From positions 124,001 to 188,000 of the forward strand of contig NZ_LT629700.1 of NCBI RefSeq assembly GCF_900103625.1: 64,000 nucleotides of DNA, in the 5' to 3' direction. This DNA is from Corynebacterium mycetoides (GTDB lineage Bacteria; Actinomycetota; Actinomycetes; Mycobacteriales; Mycobacteriaceae). Shown piece by piece: positions 1 to 11,441 of this stretch; the first letter of the stretch is position 1, and every line of letters begins with the position of its first letter. The translations under genes were made by a program, and so were the position numbers. The notes under the pieces were generated by a model. It made no database searches. It worked only from the letters and a program-made list of their open reading frames with translations, and was not told the origin of the DNA.

Positions 1-1479
1 GGCGTTGTAGGAGCTCTCCGGGATGCGTAGCCCGTAGAGGATCGGCGCGAAGTAGACGAACATGCCGATCACCAGGGCCATGTAGCCGATCACGGCGAGG
101 TGGCCCGAGGTGATGGGGTAGCCCGCGGCGCGGCGCACGAGTGCGCTGCGGACGGGGCGGCCGAGGCCCGCCACAGCGCCCAGCGCAAGCGCGATGAGCA
201 CGATGGAAAAGGGTGCGAGAGCAGCGGCGTAGAAGAAGTACATCTGGCGGTCGAACGCCGCGAGCCAGGGGATAAAGCCCGCCGCGAAGGCCACGACCGG
301 CACGATGACGCGGTAGTCCCGCCGGGTGAGCCACACCCACCCCGACCACGCCAGCACGGGCACGGTGACCCACCAGATCGCGGGCGTTCCGAAGAGGAAG
401 ATCATCTCGCGGCATGTCGAGCCGCCGCACTCGATGTCGGTGGCGGAGGAGTACAGGATCGGCCGCGCGCCCACCAGCCACGCCCACGGCTTCGAGTCCC
501 AGGGGTGCGAGTGCCCGCTTGACGACGTCAGGCTGGCGTGAAACTCCGCCACCGAGAGGTGGTAGTACAGCCAGCTGGCCACCGCGTCCGGCAGCGCGCC
601 GAGCCAGGGCCAGTCCGACCCGGCGACGGTGCCGTCGACGGCGGCGTGGCGGTACACGGACGTCTCCGAGGCGAACCAGGCCCGCCAGGACCAGATGTAG
701 AGCAGGGCGGGGACGAGCACGATCGAGGCGAGCGCCGGGGGGACGTCGTGAAGCAAGGTAGACCTGACGGGTCGGGCCTCGCCGCGGCGCCGGCGGAGCC
801 ACAGGTCCCAGAACGACGAGAGCAGGCCGAAGAACGCGATGTAGTACAGGCCGGACCATTTCACGGACAGCGCGAGGCCGAGGAGCACCCCGGTGGCGAA
901 ACGCCACCAGCGGACGCGGCGCGGGGCGAACGCAGCCTGCCGCATGTCGCCGGCGAGGGTCCACGCGGCGGCGACGACGAAGAAGACCTGGAACACGTCG
1001 AGCATGCCGAACTTGGAGGTCACCAGCAGCACGCCGTCGAATACGGCGAGAAGGCCGGCGAGAAACGCCAGTGTGGTGGACTGGCTCAGCCGCCTGGCCA
1101 GCAGGAAGGTAAACACCACGATGCCGACCCCGAACAGCGCCGGCATGACCCGCCAGCCGAGCGGGGTGTAGCCGAAGAAAACCTCACCAATGGCGAGCAG
1201 CTGCTTTCCCAGCGGCGGGTGGACCACCAGCCCGAAGGCCGGATTGGACTCGATGCCGCCGATAACGGGGTTGCCCGCCGAGCGCACCACGTCCCACGCC
1301 TGGGGCACGTAGTGCTTCTCGTCGAAGATCGGGGTGCCCCCGGCCGTCGGCTGGGTCAGGCCCAGAAATCGGGTGAACAGCGCGAAGCCGGCCACGATGG
1401 CCAGCGCCACGGTGTCGCGCCGCGCCCACCGCACCGCCGCGGGCAGGATCACGGGTCTGGGGGAAATAACCGGAGTCAC
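1..1479 (-). CDS. pmt: Protein O-mannosyltransferase (Pmt), 3' end cut by the window edge
   Basis: Membrane GT39 enzyme that transfers mannose from a polyprenyl phosphate donor to Ser/Thr of exported proteins. 493 codons are open to the window edge; the family is about 520 residues, so only a short C-terminal piece is missing. The acidic pair typical of the first external loop is D53-E54 (TPIFDEKHY), followed by many hydrophobic segments. The GTG at 1479 is chosen because a -10 box TAATAT (1487-1492, minus) lies 7 nt upstream, which fits a leaderless start; an in-frame ATG at 1506 would overlap rsmI. It is divergent from rsmI, as in C. glutamicum. Known targets in the genus include Rpf2, which is encoded at 8444. 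Confidence 0.93.
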   Translation of the reverse strand, partial: MTPVISPRPVILPAAVRWARRDTVALAIVAGFALFTRFLGLTQPTAGGTPIFDEKHYVPQAWDVVRSAGNPVIGGIESNPAFGLVVHPPLGKQLLAIGEVFFGYTPLGWRVMPALFGVGIVVFTFLLARRLSQSTTLAFLAGLLAVFDGVLLVTSKFGMLDVFQVFFVVAAAWTLAGDMRQAAFAPRRVRWWRFATGVLLGLALSVKWSGLYYIAFFGLLSSFWDLWLRRRRGEARPVRSTLLHDVPPALASIVLVPALLYIWSWRAWFASETSVYRHAAVDGTVAGSDWPWLGALPDAVASWLYYHLSVAEFHASLTSSSGHSHPWDSKPWAWLVGARPILYSSATDIECGGSTCREMIFLFGTPAIWWVTVPVLAWSGWVWLTRRDYRVIVPVVAFAAGFIPWLAAFDRQMYFFYAAALAPFSIVLIALALGAVAGLGRPVRSALVRRAAGYPITSGHLAVIGYMALVIGMFVYFAPILYGLRIPESSYNA

Positions 1480-1486
1480 CCCCGGG

Positions 1487-1496
1487 ATATTACCCT
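1487..1496. promoter_or_regulatory. Divergent pmt/rsmI promoter with -10 boxes sharing TA
   Basis: The decamer ATATTACCCT holds TACCCT for rsmI (plus, 8 nt from its ATG) and TAATAT for pmt (minus, 7 nt from its GTG). The two boxes share the central TA. Both spacings fit leaderless transcription. Inferred from sequence only. Confidence 0.55.
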
Positions 1497-1504
1497 TGGA
1501 CCAC

Positions 1505-2332
1505 ATGGGTATCGTTCTGGCGGCCACGCCGCTCGGCAACCTCGGCGACGCCTCCGCCCGGCTCGTCGAAGCCTTGGAGTCGGCCGACGTCATCGCCGCC
1601 GAGGACACGCGCCGCACGCGCCAGCTCGCGGCCGCCCTCGGAATCGAGCTGAAAGCCAGGGTCGTCTCCAACTTCGACCACAACGAGGACAGCCGGGTCG
1701 CCGAGCTTATCGACGCCGCCCGCACCGGCACCGTCGTCGTTGTCACCGACGCGGGCATGCCCCTCGTCTCCGACCCCGGCCACTCGGTCGTCTCCGCCGC
1801 CCACGACGCCGGCGTGCCGGTCACCTGCGTCCCGGGGCCGTCCGCGGTGACCACCGCGCTGGCGTTGTCGGGCCTGAACGTGGGCCACTTCATCTTCGAC
1901 GGCTTCGCCCCGCGCAAGGCGGGCGCGCGTCGCGCCTGGCTGGAAACGCTCCAGGGCGAGCACAGGGCGGTGTGCTTCTTCGAGTCCCCGCACCGGATCG
2001 CGGCCACGCTTGCCGACGCCGCGGACGTCCTGGGGCATGCGCGGCGCGCGGCCGTGTGCCGGGAGCTGACGAAGACCTACGAGGAGGTCCGGCGCGCGCC
2101 GCTGGGGGAGCTCGCCGCGTGGGCGGCGGACGGGTTGCGCGGCGAGATCACGGTGGTGATCGAAGGCGGGGAGGCCACCACCCCGGACAGCGCCGCGCTG
2201 ACCGACCTCGTTCTCGAGCGGGTCCGCGCAGGTGAGCGGCTCAAAGACGCGGTCAAGGAGGTCGCCCGGACCCACGGGGTGAAAGCCGGCGAGCTCTACG
2301 ATGAGGCGCTCGTCACCCGAAACTCCAATTAG
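1505..2332 (+). CDS. rsmI: 16S rRNA 2'-O-methyltransferase RsmI
   Basis: SAM-dependent enzyme that methylates the 2'-OH of C1402 in 16S rRNA. 275 aa, the usual size. The tetrapyrrole-methylase fold is visible: N-terminal VLAATPLGNLGD, then AAEDTRRTRQL, VVTDAGMPLVSDPG near residue 80, VPGPSAVTTALALSG and FFESPHRI. The ATG at 1505 gives the expected N-terminus and follows a TACCCT box by 8 nt; no Shine-Dalgarno is seen, so translation is probably leaderless. The pmt-rsmI-betP-metG order is the conserved corynebacterial arrangement. Confidence 0.95.
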   Translation: MGIVLAATPLGNLGDASARLVEALESADVIAAEDTRRTRQLAAALGIELKARVVSNFDHNEDSRVAELIDAARTGTVVVVTDAGMPLVSDPGHSVVSAAHDAGVPVTCVPGPSAVTTALALSGLNVGHFIFDGFAPRKAGARRAWLETLQGEHRAVCFFESPHRIAATLADAADVLGHARRAAVCRELTKTYEEVRRAPLGELAAWAADGLRGEITVVIEGGEATTPDSAALTDLVLERVRAGERLKDAVKEVARTHGVKAGELYDEALVTRNSN

Positions 2333-2393
2333 CTTTCCCCTATCTTTCGGGTAACCTGCCTATCGCCTGAACACCGTCAGAAGGAGAGCAGGA

Positions 2394-4109
2394 ATGTCAG
2401 AAAGAGTTTCAGAGACAGGAGAGGCAAGCGCCACCAGCGAGCTGGCTGCGCTCATCGAGGCGGACGGCCGCGGCGACACCGGGCCCGTCGCGCCCGAGGG
2501 CACGGTAGAGCTGGCGGCCGAGGACTCCAACGCGCCGATCGACTACAGCATCGTCATCCCGCTGGTGCTCGTCGTCGCGGCCGTGGTGGCGTGGGGCCTG
2601 CTCGGCACCGCCAACTTCTCCGAGTTCGCCGATGCCTCGTTTACCTGGGTGATTGAGAACTTGGGGTGGGCCTTCGTCCTCTTCGGCACCGTGTTCGTCG
2701 GCTTCGTGATCGTGATTGCGCTGTCGAAGTTCGGCTCCATCCGCCTCGGCGGCGCCGACGAGCAGCCGGAGTTCTCCACGACCTCGTGGGTCTCCATGAT
2801 GTTCGCCGCCGGCATGGGCATCGGCCTGATGTTCTACGGCGCCTCCGAGCCGCTGAGCATGTACCGCGACGGCGTCCCGGGGCGCCCCAACCACGAGGTC
2901 GGCGTGTCCATGGCGCAGACCATGTTCCACTGGACGCTGCACCCCTGGGCCGTCTACGCGGTCATCGGCCTCGCCATCGCCTACTCCACCTTCCGCCTCG
3001 GCCGCAAGCAGCTGCTGTCCAGCGCCTTTGTCCCGCTCATCGGCCAGAAGGGCGCCGACGGCGTCCTAGGCAAGGTGATCGACGGCCTCGCCATCTTCGC
3101 CACCATTTTCGGTACCGCCTGCTCGCTGGGTCTCGGCGCGCTGCAGATCACCTCGGGCCTGAAGGCCTCCGGGTTCGTCACCTCCCCGTCGACCCAGCTC
3201 ACCATTGGCATCGTCTCGGTGCTCACGCTGGCGTTCCTGCTGTCCGCCGTTTCCGGTGTCGGCCGCGGCATCCGCTGGCTGTCCAACTTCAACATGGTCA
3301 TCGCTGCGGTGCTGGCCATCTTCGTCTTCGTCGTCGGCCCGACCGTGAGCATCCTCAACATGCTGCCGACGGCGGTCGGCTCCTACATCGACCAGTTCTT
3401 CGTCATGGCGGCACGCACGGCGGAGAGCGCCGACGGCGAGGCGGGGGAGTTCCTCTCCGGGTGGACCATCTTCTACTGGGCGTGGTGGATTTCCTGGTCG
3501 CCGTTCGTCGGCATGTTCCTCGCCCGCATCTCCCGCGGGCGCACGATCCGCGAGTTCTGCCTCGGCGTGATGCTCGTGCCTTCGGTGCTGTCCACCATCT
3601 GGTTCTGCATCTTCGGCGGCTACGCCATCAAGCTGGAGCAGGAGGGCAACTCCATCTACGGCTCTGGTGCGGCCGAGGAGCAGCTGTTCAACCTGCTGCA
3701 CACCTTGCCGGGCGGCTTCTTCATGGGCGTGTTCGCGGTCATCTTGCTCGGCACCTTCTTCATCACCTCGGCTGACTCCGCCTCCACCGTGATGGCCTCG
3801 ATGTCGCAGAGCGGCAAGACCAACGCCAAGCCGTGGCTGGCCGCCATCTTCGGGCTGGGCACCGCCGCTGTCGGGCTGATGCTGCTGGTCAGCGGCGGCA
3901 GCGACGCGCTCAACGCGCTGCAGTCCGTCACCATCGTGGCCGCCACCCCGTTCCTGATTATTCTGGTCGCGCTCATGGTGGCGATTGTCAAGGACGTGTC
4001 CAACGACACCATCTATCTGGATAAGAAGGAGCAGGAGCGTTTCGCCCGGCAGCTCGCCGTGGAACGCCGCCGCCACCGTGAGCGCTTGGCGTCGCGGAGG
4101 CGTCGGTAA
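2394..4109 (+). CDS. betP: Glycine betaine BCCT transporter, BetP type
   Basis: Sodium-coupled uptake of glycine betaine under hyperosmotic stress. 571 aa with an acidic N-terminal tail, the glycine stretch [16 protein letters not shown], and the tryptophan-rich segment [14 protein letters not shown] that forms the betaine site. The last ~45 residues are strongly basic (ending [12 protein letters not shown]), as in the osmosensing C-terminal domain of BetP. GMGIG rather than GMGMG-like variants and the location between rsmI and metG favour BetP over LcoP or EctP. A strong Shine-Dalgarno (AAGGAG) precedes the ATG. A possible -10 TAACCT lies near 2350. Substrate is inferred by homology. Confidence 0.92.
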   Translation: MSERVSETGEASATSELAALIEADGRGDTGPVAPEGTVELAAEDSNAPIDYSIVIPLVLVVAAVVAWGLLGTANFSEFADASFTWVIENLGWAFVLFGTVFVGFVIVIALSKFGSIRLGGADEQPEFSTTSWVSMMFAAGMGIGLMFYGASEPLSMYRDGVPGRPNHEVGVSMAQTMFHWTLHPWAVYAVIGLAIAYSTFRLGRKQLLSSAFVPLIGQKGADGVLGKVIDGLAIFATIFGTACSLGLGALQITSGLKASGFVTSPSTQLTIGIVSVLTLAFLLSAVSGVGRGIRWLSNFNMVIAAVLAIFVFVVGPTVSILNMLPTAVGSYIDQFFVMAARTAESADGEAGEFLSGWTIFYWAWWISWSPFVGMFLARISRGRTIREFCLGVMLVPSVLSTIWFCIFGGYAIKLEQEGNSIYGSGAAEEQLFNLLHTLPGGFFMGVFAVILLGTFFITSADSASTVMASMSQSGKTNAKPWLAAIFGLGTAAVGLMLLVSGGSDALNALQSVTIVAATPFLIILVALMVAIVKDVSNDTIYLDKKEQERFARQLAVERRRHRERLASRRRR

Positions 4110-4120
4110 GCTTAGGTGCC

Positions 4121-5974
4121 ATGACTACTGATGAGACCTCGGTGAACGTCCTCGTCTGCGTGGCCTGGCCCTACGCCAACGGCCCGCGCCACATTGGCCA
4201 CGTCGCCGGATTCGGCGTCCCCTCCGACGTCTTCGCCCGCTACCAGCGCATGGTGGGCAACAATGTGCTCATGGTGTCGGGCACGGACGAGCACGGCACC
4301 CCGCTTCTGGTCCAGGCGGACAAGGAGGGCGTGACGGTCAAAGAGTTGGCGGACCGCTACAACGCGCAGATCGTCGAGGACCTCGCGGGCCTCGGCCTGT
4401 CCTACGATCTGTTCACGCGCACGACAACGCGCAACCACTACGCCGTCGTGCAGGAGCTGTTCAAGGGCCTGCACGCCAACGGATACATGGTCAAGGAGAC
4501 CACCAGCGGGGCGATTTCCCCGTCCACGGGCCGCACCCTGCCCGACCGCTACATCGAGGGCACCTGCCCGATCTGCGGAGCAACCGACGCCCGCGGCGAC
4601 CAGTGCGACACCTGCGGTAACCAGCTCGACCCGGCGGACCTTATCAACCCGGTGTCCAAAATCAACGGGGAGACGCCCGAGTTCGTGGAAACCGAGCACT
4701 TCATGCTCGATCTGCCCGCGCTTCACGACGCCTTGAAGGCGTGGCTGGAAACCCGCGAGGACTGGCGCCCCAACGTGCTGAAGTTCTCGCTCAACCTGCT
4801 CGAGGACATGCGCCCGCGCGCGATGACCCGCGACATCGACTGGGGCATTCCGATCCCGGTCGAGGGGTGGCAGGACAACCCCTCGAAGAAGCTCTACGTG
4901 TGGTTCGACGCGGTGGTGGGCTACCTGTCCGCCTCCATCGAGTGGGCGGCGCGCTCCGGGAACCCGGACGCCTGGAAGGCGTTCTGGCAGGACCCGGCCA
5001 CCGAGGCCTACTACTTCATGGGCAAGGACAACATCACCTTCCACTCGCAGATCTGGCCGGCCGAGCTGCTCGGCTACGCCGGCAAGGGCGCGGCGGGCGG
5101 GACCGCGGGGAAGCTCGGCGAGCTGAACCTGCCCACTGAGGTCGTGTCCTCGGAGTTTCTCACCATGTCGGGTTCGAAGTTCTCCTCGTCGAAGGGCGTG
5201 GTGATCTACGTCAAGGACTTCCTCGCGGAGTTCGGCCCCGACCCGCTACGCTACTTCATCGCGGTCGCCGGGCCGGAGAACAACGACACGGACTTCACCT
5301 GGGATGAGTTCGTCCGCCGTGTGAACAACGAGCTCGCCAACGGCTGGGGCAACCTGGTCAACCGCACCGTGTCCATGGCCCACAAGAACTTCGAGGAGGT
5401 CCCGGCGCCCGCCGAGCTCACGGAGTCGGACCAGCGCATCCTCGACTTGGCGGAGAGCACCTTCGCCGAGGCCGGCGCGGACTTGGGCGAGGCGAAGTTC
5501 AAAAACGCCATCACCAAGGTTATGCACGTGGTGGGCGAGGCCAATGCCTACATCGCGGAGAACGAGCCGTGGAAGCTGGCCAAGGACGCCTCACAGCGCG
5601 ACCGCCTCGCCACCGTGCTGTGGACGGCGCTGCAGGTGGTCTCGGACTGCAACGCCATGCTCACCCCGTTCATCCCGCACACCGCGCAGAAGGTCCACGA
5701 GACCCTGGGCCGCGACGGCGTGTGGGCAGCGTCCCCGCGCGTGGAGGAAGTAGTCGACGATGTCCACGCGGAGGGCGTCGAGCTCGTGGGGGTGGGCCTG
5801 CCCGAGGAGGGCCAGACCTACCTGACCATTACCGGCGACTACGCCGGGCAGAAGGCGACGTGGGGCCGCGTCGAGGTGACGCCGGGCACGACGCTGCCCA
5901 AGCCGCAGCCGCTCATTGCCAAGCTCGATCCGGAGCTGGGGGAGACCGGCCCCGCGTGGGCGCCGGTGCAGTAG
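4121..5974 (+). CDS. metG: Methionyl-tRNA synthetase
   Basis: Cytosolic class I synthetase charging tRNA-Met. 617 aa. HIGH motif reads HIGH within [10 protein letters not shown] near residue 26; a single zinc knuckle [18 protein letters not shown] sits near 149-166; the KMSKS loop reads KFSSSKG near 351-357. The C-terminal anticodon domain is present and there is no dimerisation extension, as in the actinobacterial MetS form. The ATG at 4121 is 8 nt downstream of a TAAGCT box that overlaps the betP stop codon, so a separate leaderless transcript is possible. Confidence 0.97.
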   Translation: MTTDETSVNVLVCVAWPYANGPRHIGHVAGFGVPSDVFARYQRMVGNNVLMVSGTDEHGTPLLVQADKEGVTVKELADRYNAQIVEDLAGLGLSYDLFTRTTTRNHYAVVQELFKGLHANGYMVKETTSGAISPSTGRTLPDRYIEGTCPICGATDARGDQCDTCGNQLDPADLINPVSKINGETPEFVETEHFMLDLPALHDALKAWLETREDWRPNVLKFSLNLLEDMRPRAMTRDIDWGIPIPVEGWQDNPSKKLYVWFDAVVGYLSASIEWAARSGNPDAWKAFWQDPATEAYYFMGKDNITFHSQIWPAELLGYAGKGAAGGTAGKLGELNLPTEVVSSEFLTMSGSKFSSSKGVVIYVKDFLAEFGPDPLRYFIAVAGPENNDTDFTWDEFVRRVNNELANGWGNLVNRTVSMAHKNFEEVPAPAELTESDQRILDLAESTFAEAGADLGEAKFKNAITKVMHVVGEANAYIAENEPWKLAKDASQRDRLATVLWTALQVVSDCNAMLTPFIPHTAQKVHETLGRDGVWAASPRVEEVVDDVHAEGVELVGVGLPEEGQTYLTITGDYAGQKATWGRVEVTPGTTLPKPQPLIAKLDPELGETGPAWAPVQ

Positions 5975-5979
5975 CGGCG

Positions 5980-7146
5980 ATGTCGATCGTCCTGCGGTTC
6001 GTGGCGGTGTTTACCGCCGCGATCAATCTGCGCGCCGGGATGGCGTCGATAGGCGCCGTGCTCGACGACGTCGTGGCCCACTACGGCGCCCCGGCGTCGC
6101 TCGGCGGGGTGATCACCGCGATGCCGGGCGCCATGTTTTGCATCTTCGGCCTCGCCGCGGTGCCGCTGGCCCGCCGGGTGGGCCTGTCGCCGACGCTGCT
6201 CGCCGCGGGCGTGGCGACGGCCGCCGGGCTCCTCCTGCGCCCGTTCGCCCCGCTGATGTCCCTGTTCATTCTGGGCACGGTGTCCGTCGCCGGCGGAATC
6301 GCGATGGTCAACGTGCTGCTGCCGGCGTGGATCAAGAAGTACGGCGGCCGCCACATGGTGGCGATGACCGCCACGTACTCCGTCGCGCTGTCCCTGTCGG
6401 CGGCGTTGGGCCCGCTCAGCGCCCTGTTCACCGACTCGTGGCAGGTCGCGCTGGGAGCCTGGGCGTCCACCGCGCTGCTCCAGGTCGCGGTGTGGGCGGT
6501 GGTGGTTGGCCGCGCAGGTGACGACCGCCCCGAGCAGACGGGCGCCGCCGGGGCGGCGGGGATGCACCGCTCGCCGACGGCGCTGGCGCTCATGGTGTTC
6601 TTCGGGCTGCAGTCCATGAACGCCTATGTGCAGATGGGGTGGCTGCCCTCGATGCTCACCGAGCAGGGCGTGTCCGCCTCGACGGCCACGCTGGGCCTCG
6701 CGCTAATCGGCCTGCTCGGCGCCGGGGGCGGCCTGCTCCTGCCGGCCGCGGTGGCGCGAATACGCACGCTCACGCCGCTGGTCATCGCGTTCGGCCTCGC
6801 CAGCGCAGCGGGCTACGTCGGCATCCTCGTCGCCGCGGAGGCCGCGCCCATCGTGTGGTGCGTGCTGCTGGGGTTGGGCGGCTGGTGCTTCCCGCTCGCG
6901 CTGGCTCTCATGCCGGCACGCACCCGCACGGTGCTCGGCACCGCCCGCCTGTCGGGGTTCGTGCAGCCGGTCGGCTACGTGCTCGCGGCCGCGGGACCCC
7001 TGCTCGTGGGCGTGGCCTACGGCCAGCTCGGGTCGTTCGGCCCCATCCTCGTGGTGCTCGCCGCGCTGTCGCTGGTCATGGGCGCGCTCGGGATTGTCGC
7101 CTCGCGCAGGGTGTTTATTGAGGACGAGCTCGCAGGAAATGAGTGA
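5980..7146 (+). CDS. MFS transporter, CynX/NimT-like
   Basis: 388 aa integral membrane protein with about 12 hydrophobic segments. It begins MSIVLRFVAVFTAAINLRAGMASIGAV, where the NLR-plus-small-residue pattern resembles the CynX/NimT branch of the major facilitator superfamily (cyanate or 2-nitroimidazole exporters). Substrate cannot be read from sequence. The ATG lies 5 nt after the metG stop, so it is probably co-transcribed and translationally linked with metG. Its 3' end overlaps the convergent gene at 7115 by 32 bp. Confidence 0.9.
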   Translation: MSIVLRFVAVFTAAINLRAGMASIGAVLDDVVAHYGAPASLGGVITAMPGAMFCIFGLAAVPLARRVGLSPTLLAAGVATAAGLLLRPFAPLMSLFILGTVSVAGGIAMVNVLLPAWIKKYGGRHMVAMTATYSVALSLSAALGPLSALFTDSWQVALGAWASTALLQVAVWAVVVGRAGDDRPEQTGAAGAAGMHRSPTALALMVFFGLQSMNAYVQMGWLPSMLTEQGVSASTATLGLALIGLLGAGGGLLLPAAVARIRTLTPLVIAFGLASAAGYVGILVAAEAAPIVWCVLLGLGGWCFPLALALMPARTRTVLGTARLSGFVQPVGYVLAAAGPLLVGVAYGQLGSFGPILVVLAALSLVMGALGIVASRRVFIEDELAGNE

Positions 7147-7522
7147 GGAAAGCGGTGAGCCGCCCCGGCTCGTCGTCCTCGAAGCGGGCGTCCACGACGA
7201 CGATGGGGGCGGTGTAGCGCTCGGGGCTCTCGGCGACCACGAGGTCGGTGCCGTAGTCGTCGCTGAGCAACTGCCAGGCGAACCCGTAGTCGCGCACGAG
7301 GCTTTCCCCGAGCGCGGTGCCGTAGACGCGGGCGACTTCGCCCCGGGAGAAGGTGCGTTTGAGGTCGGGGTCCCGGGAGAGGTACTCCGTGATCACGGTC
7401 TCGAATGACGCGGCGACGGCGTAGGCGTCGCCGCCGATGCCGCGGGCGGCGGCCTCGTCGAGGTCTCTGTCAATCTGGGAGCGGGTGGCGGAATCAATGT
7501 CGGTGAAATTTTCGGATGCCAT
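7115..7522 (-). CDS. DUF3806-like hypothetical protein
   Basis: 135 aa soluble protein of unknown function. The central part, with YGTALGESLVRDYGFAW followed by LLSDDYGTDLVVA, resembles the DUF3806 domain; this is recognition by eye and not certain. No signal peptide or membrane segment. The ATG at 7522 is preferred to the ATG at 7531 because a TAGGAT box (7530-7535, minus) stands 7 nt upstream, consistent with a leaderless mRNA. It diverges from tatD with only 12 bp between start codons. Confidence 0.8.
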   Translation of the reverse strand: MASENFTDIDSATRSQIDRDLDEAAARGIGGDAYAVAASFETVITEYLSRDPDLKRTFSRGEVARVYGTALGESLVRDYGFAWQLLSDDYGTDLVVAESPERYTAPIVVVDARFEDDEPGRLTAFLTHFLRARPQ

Positions 7523-7534
7523 AAGCTTCATCCT

Positions 7535-8362
7535 ATGAGCAGAAAGCCCCGCCCGATTCCCGTTCCCGCCGAGCCCGTCGCCGGGCTTGTCGACGCCCAC
7601 ACGCACCTCACCTCCGTCGGGGACGCATCCCGGCTGGCAGGGCTGGTGGAGCGCGCCGCCGCGGCTGGGGTGGAGCGCATGTGCACCGTCGGTGACGGGC
7701 TGGAGGAAGCGGAGGCGGCGCTTCAGGCCGCCCACGACAACGAGCGCGTGTGGGCGGCGTGCGCGATTCACCCGACGCGCGCGGGCGAGCTGGACGCCGC
7801 CGCCCGCGAACGCCTCACCGCGCTGGCCGCCGACCCGCGCTGCGTGGCCGTGGGGGAGACCGGCATCGACACCTACTGGCTCACCCACGACCCGGAGAAC
7901 ACAGCCTCCCTCGAGGTGCAGGAGGAGGCGTTGCGCTGGCACATCGATCTGGCGGTGTCCACCGGCAAGGCGCTCATGATCCACAACCGGGAGGGGGACG
8001 CGGAGCTGCTGCGGATTCTGGCCGATTCCCCGCGCCCGCGCGAGGTGATGCTGCACTGTTTTTCCTCCCCGGTCGACGTGGCGCGGGAGGCCATTGACAG
8101 GGGTTACGTGCTCTCGTTTGCGGGCAATGTGACGTTCAAGCGCAACGCGCACCTGCGCGAGGCGGCGGCGCTGGCACCGGCGGGGCAGCTGCTCATTGAG
8201 ACGGACGCGCCGTACATGACACCGGAGCCGTTCCGCGGCGCACGCAACGAGCCCGCGCTCATCGGGCACACCGCCACGGTGGTCGCCGCCGAGCGGGGAG
8301 TGGCGCCCGCGGAGCTGGCCGCGCAGCTGGGCGAGACCTTTTCACGGGTGTTCGCGGTCTAG
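7535..8362 (+). CDS. tatD: TatD family metal-dependent hydrolase
   Basis: Metallo-dependent hydrolase of the TatD DNase family, implicated in DNA or RNA end processing. 275 aa. Metal ligands are visible: HxH in DAHTHL (H22, H24), GETGID near residue 108, MIHNREG near 149, LHCFSS near 172, and ETDAPYMTP near 222. A TAAGCT box at 7522-7527 lies 7 nt before the ATG, so it is likely leaderless. The tatD-rpf2-ksgA-ispE order is conserved in corynebacteria and mycobacteria. Confidence 0.93.
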   Translation: MSRKPRPIPVPAEPVAGLVDAHTHLTSVGDASRLAGLVERAAAAGVERMCTVGDGLEEAEAALQAAHDNERVWAACAIHPTRAGELDAAARERLTALAADPRCVAVGETGIDTYWLTHDPENTASLEVQEEALRWHIDLAVSTGKALMIHNREGDAELLRILADSPRPREVMLHCFSSPVDVAREAIDRGYVLSFAGNVTFKRNAHLREAAALAPAGQLLIETDAPYMTPEPFRGARNEPALIGHTATVVAAERGVAPAELAAQLGETFSRVFAV

Positions 8363-8370
8363 CCGGCGGC

Positions 8371-8399
8371 TTGTAAACACCCTTTCGTTACCGTATTGT
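8371..8399 (+). promoter_or_regulatory. Predicted sigma-A promoter of rpf2
   Basis: TTGTAA (8371-8376) and TATTGT (8394-8399) are separated by 17 bp, a good housekeeping promoter for this GC-rich genome. It leaves a leader of about 40 nt before the rpf2 ATG. Confidence 0.6.
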
Positions 8400-8431
8400 T
8401 ACAGCGACTGCCGTACCAAGCACCAACCTGA

Positions 8432-9619
<1,188 letters not shown>

Positions 9620-9621
9620 TA

Positions 9622-10476
9622 GTGGCAGATTCCCACCTGCTCGGCCCCGTCGAGGTGCGCCAGCTCGCCGGGGAGCTCGGGGTCACGCCCACGAAGAAGC
9701 TCGGGCAGAACTTCGTCCACGACCCGAACACGGTGCGCCGCATCGTCGCGGCGGCGGAGCTGACGGGCGACGACGTCGTCGTCGAGGTGGGCCCGGGCCT
9801 GGGCTCGCTGACCCTCGGCCTGGTGGACACCGTGTCCCACGTCATCGCCGTCGAAATCGACCCCAGGCTGGCGGGGCGCTTAGCCCAGACCGTCGGCGAG
9901 CGCGCCGCGGAGTACGCCGGGCGCCTCGAGGTGGTCACCACCGACGCCCTGCGTGTCACGCGCGCGCAGGTATCCCGAATGCCCACGGCGCTGGTGGCCA
10001 ACCTGCCCTACAACGTATCCGTGCCGGTGCTGCTGCACATGCTGGAGGAGTTCCCCACGATCCGCCGAGTCCTCGTCATGGTGCAGAAAGAGGTCGCGGA
10101 CCGGCTCGCCGCGGAACCCGGCTCGAAAATTTACGGGGTGCCCAGCGTCAAAGCCTCCTTCTACGGCCGCGTGAGCCGCGCCGGGGTGATCGGCAAGAAC
10201 GTGTTCTGGCCCGCCCCCAACATCGAGTCGGGGCTCGTGCGAATCGACGTCGACGCCTCCGTCGACCGTTCACTGCAGCCCCGGGTTTTTCCGCTTGTCG
10301 ACGCCGCGTTTGCCCAGCGCCGCAAAACCCTGCGCTCCACGCTGTCCGCCGCCTTCGGCTCCACCCAGCGCGCCGAGGAGGCGCTGACCGCCGCCGGGAT
10401 CGACCCCGGCCTGCGCGGCGAGCGGCTCTCGGTGGATGACTTCGTCCGTCTCGCCGAGGCGGGTGTGAACAGGTGA
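9622..10476 (+). CDS. ksgA: 16S rRNA dimethyladenosine transferase KsgA/RsmA
   Basis: Dimethylates A1518 and A1519 of 16S rRNA. 284 aa. SAM-binding motif [10 protein letters not shown] near residue 54 and catalytic NLPYNV near 127. N-terminal [10 protein letters not shown] is typical. The GTG at 9622 starts 2 nt after the rpf2 stop, so the genes are likely co-transcribed. Its stop overlaps the ispE start by 4 nt (GTGA), implying translational coupling. Confidence 0.95.
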   Translation: MADSHLLGPVEVRQLAGELGVTPTKKLGQNFVHDPNTVRRIVAAAELTGDDVVVEVGPGLGSLTLGLVDTVSHVIAVEIDPRLAGRLAQTVGERAAEYAGRLEVVTTDALRVTRAQVSRMPTALVANLPYNVSVPVLLHMLEEFPTIRRVLVMVQKEVADRLAAEPGSKIYGVPSVKASFYGRVSRAGVIGKNVFWPAPNIESGLVRIDVDASVDRSLQPRVFPLVDAAFAQRRKTLRSTLSAAFGSTQRAEEALTAAGIDPGLRGERLSVDDFVRLAEAGVNR

Positions 10477-11441
10477 TCGTCGAGTTCGCTGCGTCGGCGC
10501 CCGCCAAGGTCAACCTCCACCTGGGCGTGGGGGACGTCCGCGCGGACGGGTACCACGACCTGACAACCGTGTTCCAGGCGGTCAATGTGCGCGAGACCGT
10601 GCGCCTGACGGTGGACACCGAAGCGGAGCGGGTGACACAGGGTCCGGTTGTGACCGGCATGTCGACGCGTTTCCGGATCCGCGAGCCCGGCGAGGACATT
10701 GACACCGAGAAGAACCTCGCGTGGCGCGCCGTCGAGGCGGTGGCGGCCGAGCACCGGCGCACGTTTTCCGCCCCGCTGCCGCCGGTGCGGATCGCGGTGG
10801 ACAAGCGCGTGTTCGTCGCGGGAGGGATGGCCGGCGGTTCCGCGGACGCGGCCGCGGCGCTCGTGGCCGCCAACGAATTCATCGCGGAGTTCGGCGGCGG
10901 CCGGCTCACCGATGACACCCTCGTGCGTCTCGGCAAAACGCTCGGCGCGGACGTTCCGTTCTGCCTGATGGGCGGCACTGCGCTGGGCACGGGCCGCGGA
11001 GATGACCTCGTGGAGATGATGGCGCGCGGGGAGTACGCGTGGGTGTTTATCAACCCTGGCCTCGCCCTGCCGACGGGGCAGACGTTTTCGCGTCTCGACG
11101 ACATGCGCCACGACAACCCAGCGCTGGTTCCGCACATGGACACCACCGCACTCGCGCAGGCCCTGGTCACCGGCGATCCGCGCCGCGTGGCCGCTGCGCT
11201 GCACAACGACCTCGAACCCGCGGCCGTGGCGCTGCGCCCCCAGCTGCGGCGCCTGCTTACGGTCGCGTCCGAGTACGGTTTGAACGCGGTGGTCTCCGGC
11301 TCGGGCCCGACGGTGGCGTTTTTGGGTGCCGACTTCCTGAAGGCGTCCAACGCCTGCAACGAGATCCTGGACAACTACCACGAATACGAGGCGGTCGTGG
11401 CCGCCGGCCCGGCTGAGGGAGCCCATGTCGAATCTGATTAA
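10473..11441 (+). CDS. ispE: 4-diphosphocytidyl-2-C-methyl-D-erythritol kinase
   Basis: GHMP kinase phosphorylating CDP-ME in the MEP isoprenoid pathway, which also feeds the carotenoid and polyprenyl genes in this window. 322 aa. N-terminal [12 protein letters not shown] and the ATP-binding loop [14 protein letters not shown] near residue 117 are visible, with [11 protein letters not shown] near 275. GTG start overlaps ksgA by 4 nt; the 3' end overlaps the ABC-F start by 17 nt. Confidence 0.95.
   Translation: MIVEFAASAPAKVNLHLGVGDVRADGYHDLTTVFQAVNVRETVRLTVDTEAERVTQGPVVTGMSTRFRIREPGEDIDTEKNLAWRAVEAVAAEHRRTFSAPLPPVRIAVDKRVFVAGGMAGGSADAAAALVAANEFIAEFGGGRLTDDTLVRLGKTLGADVPFCLMGGTALGTGRGDDLVEMMARGEYAWVFINPGLALPTGQTFSRLDDMRHDNPALVPHMDTTALAQALVTGDPRRVAAALHNDLEPAAVALRPQLRRLLTVASEYGLNAVVSGSGPTVAFLGADFLKASNACNEILDNYHEYEAVVAAGPAEGAHVESD

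Noticed and set aside
184..2235. Several long open frames on both strands overlapping pmt and rsmI
   Set aside because: They are shadows typical of GC-rich DNA, with Arg/Gly/Pro-rich low-complexity translations and no domains.
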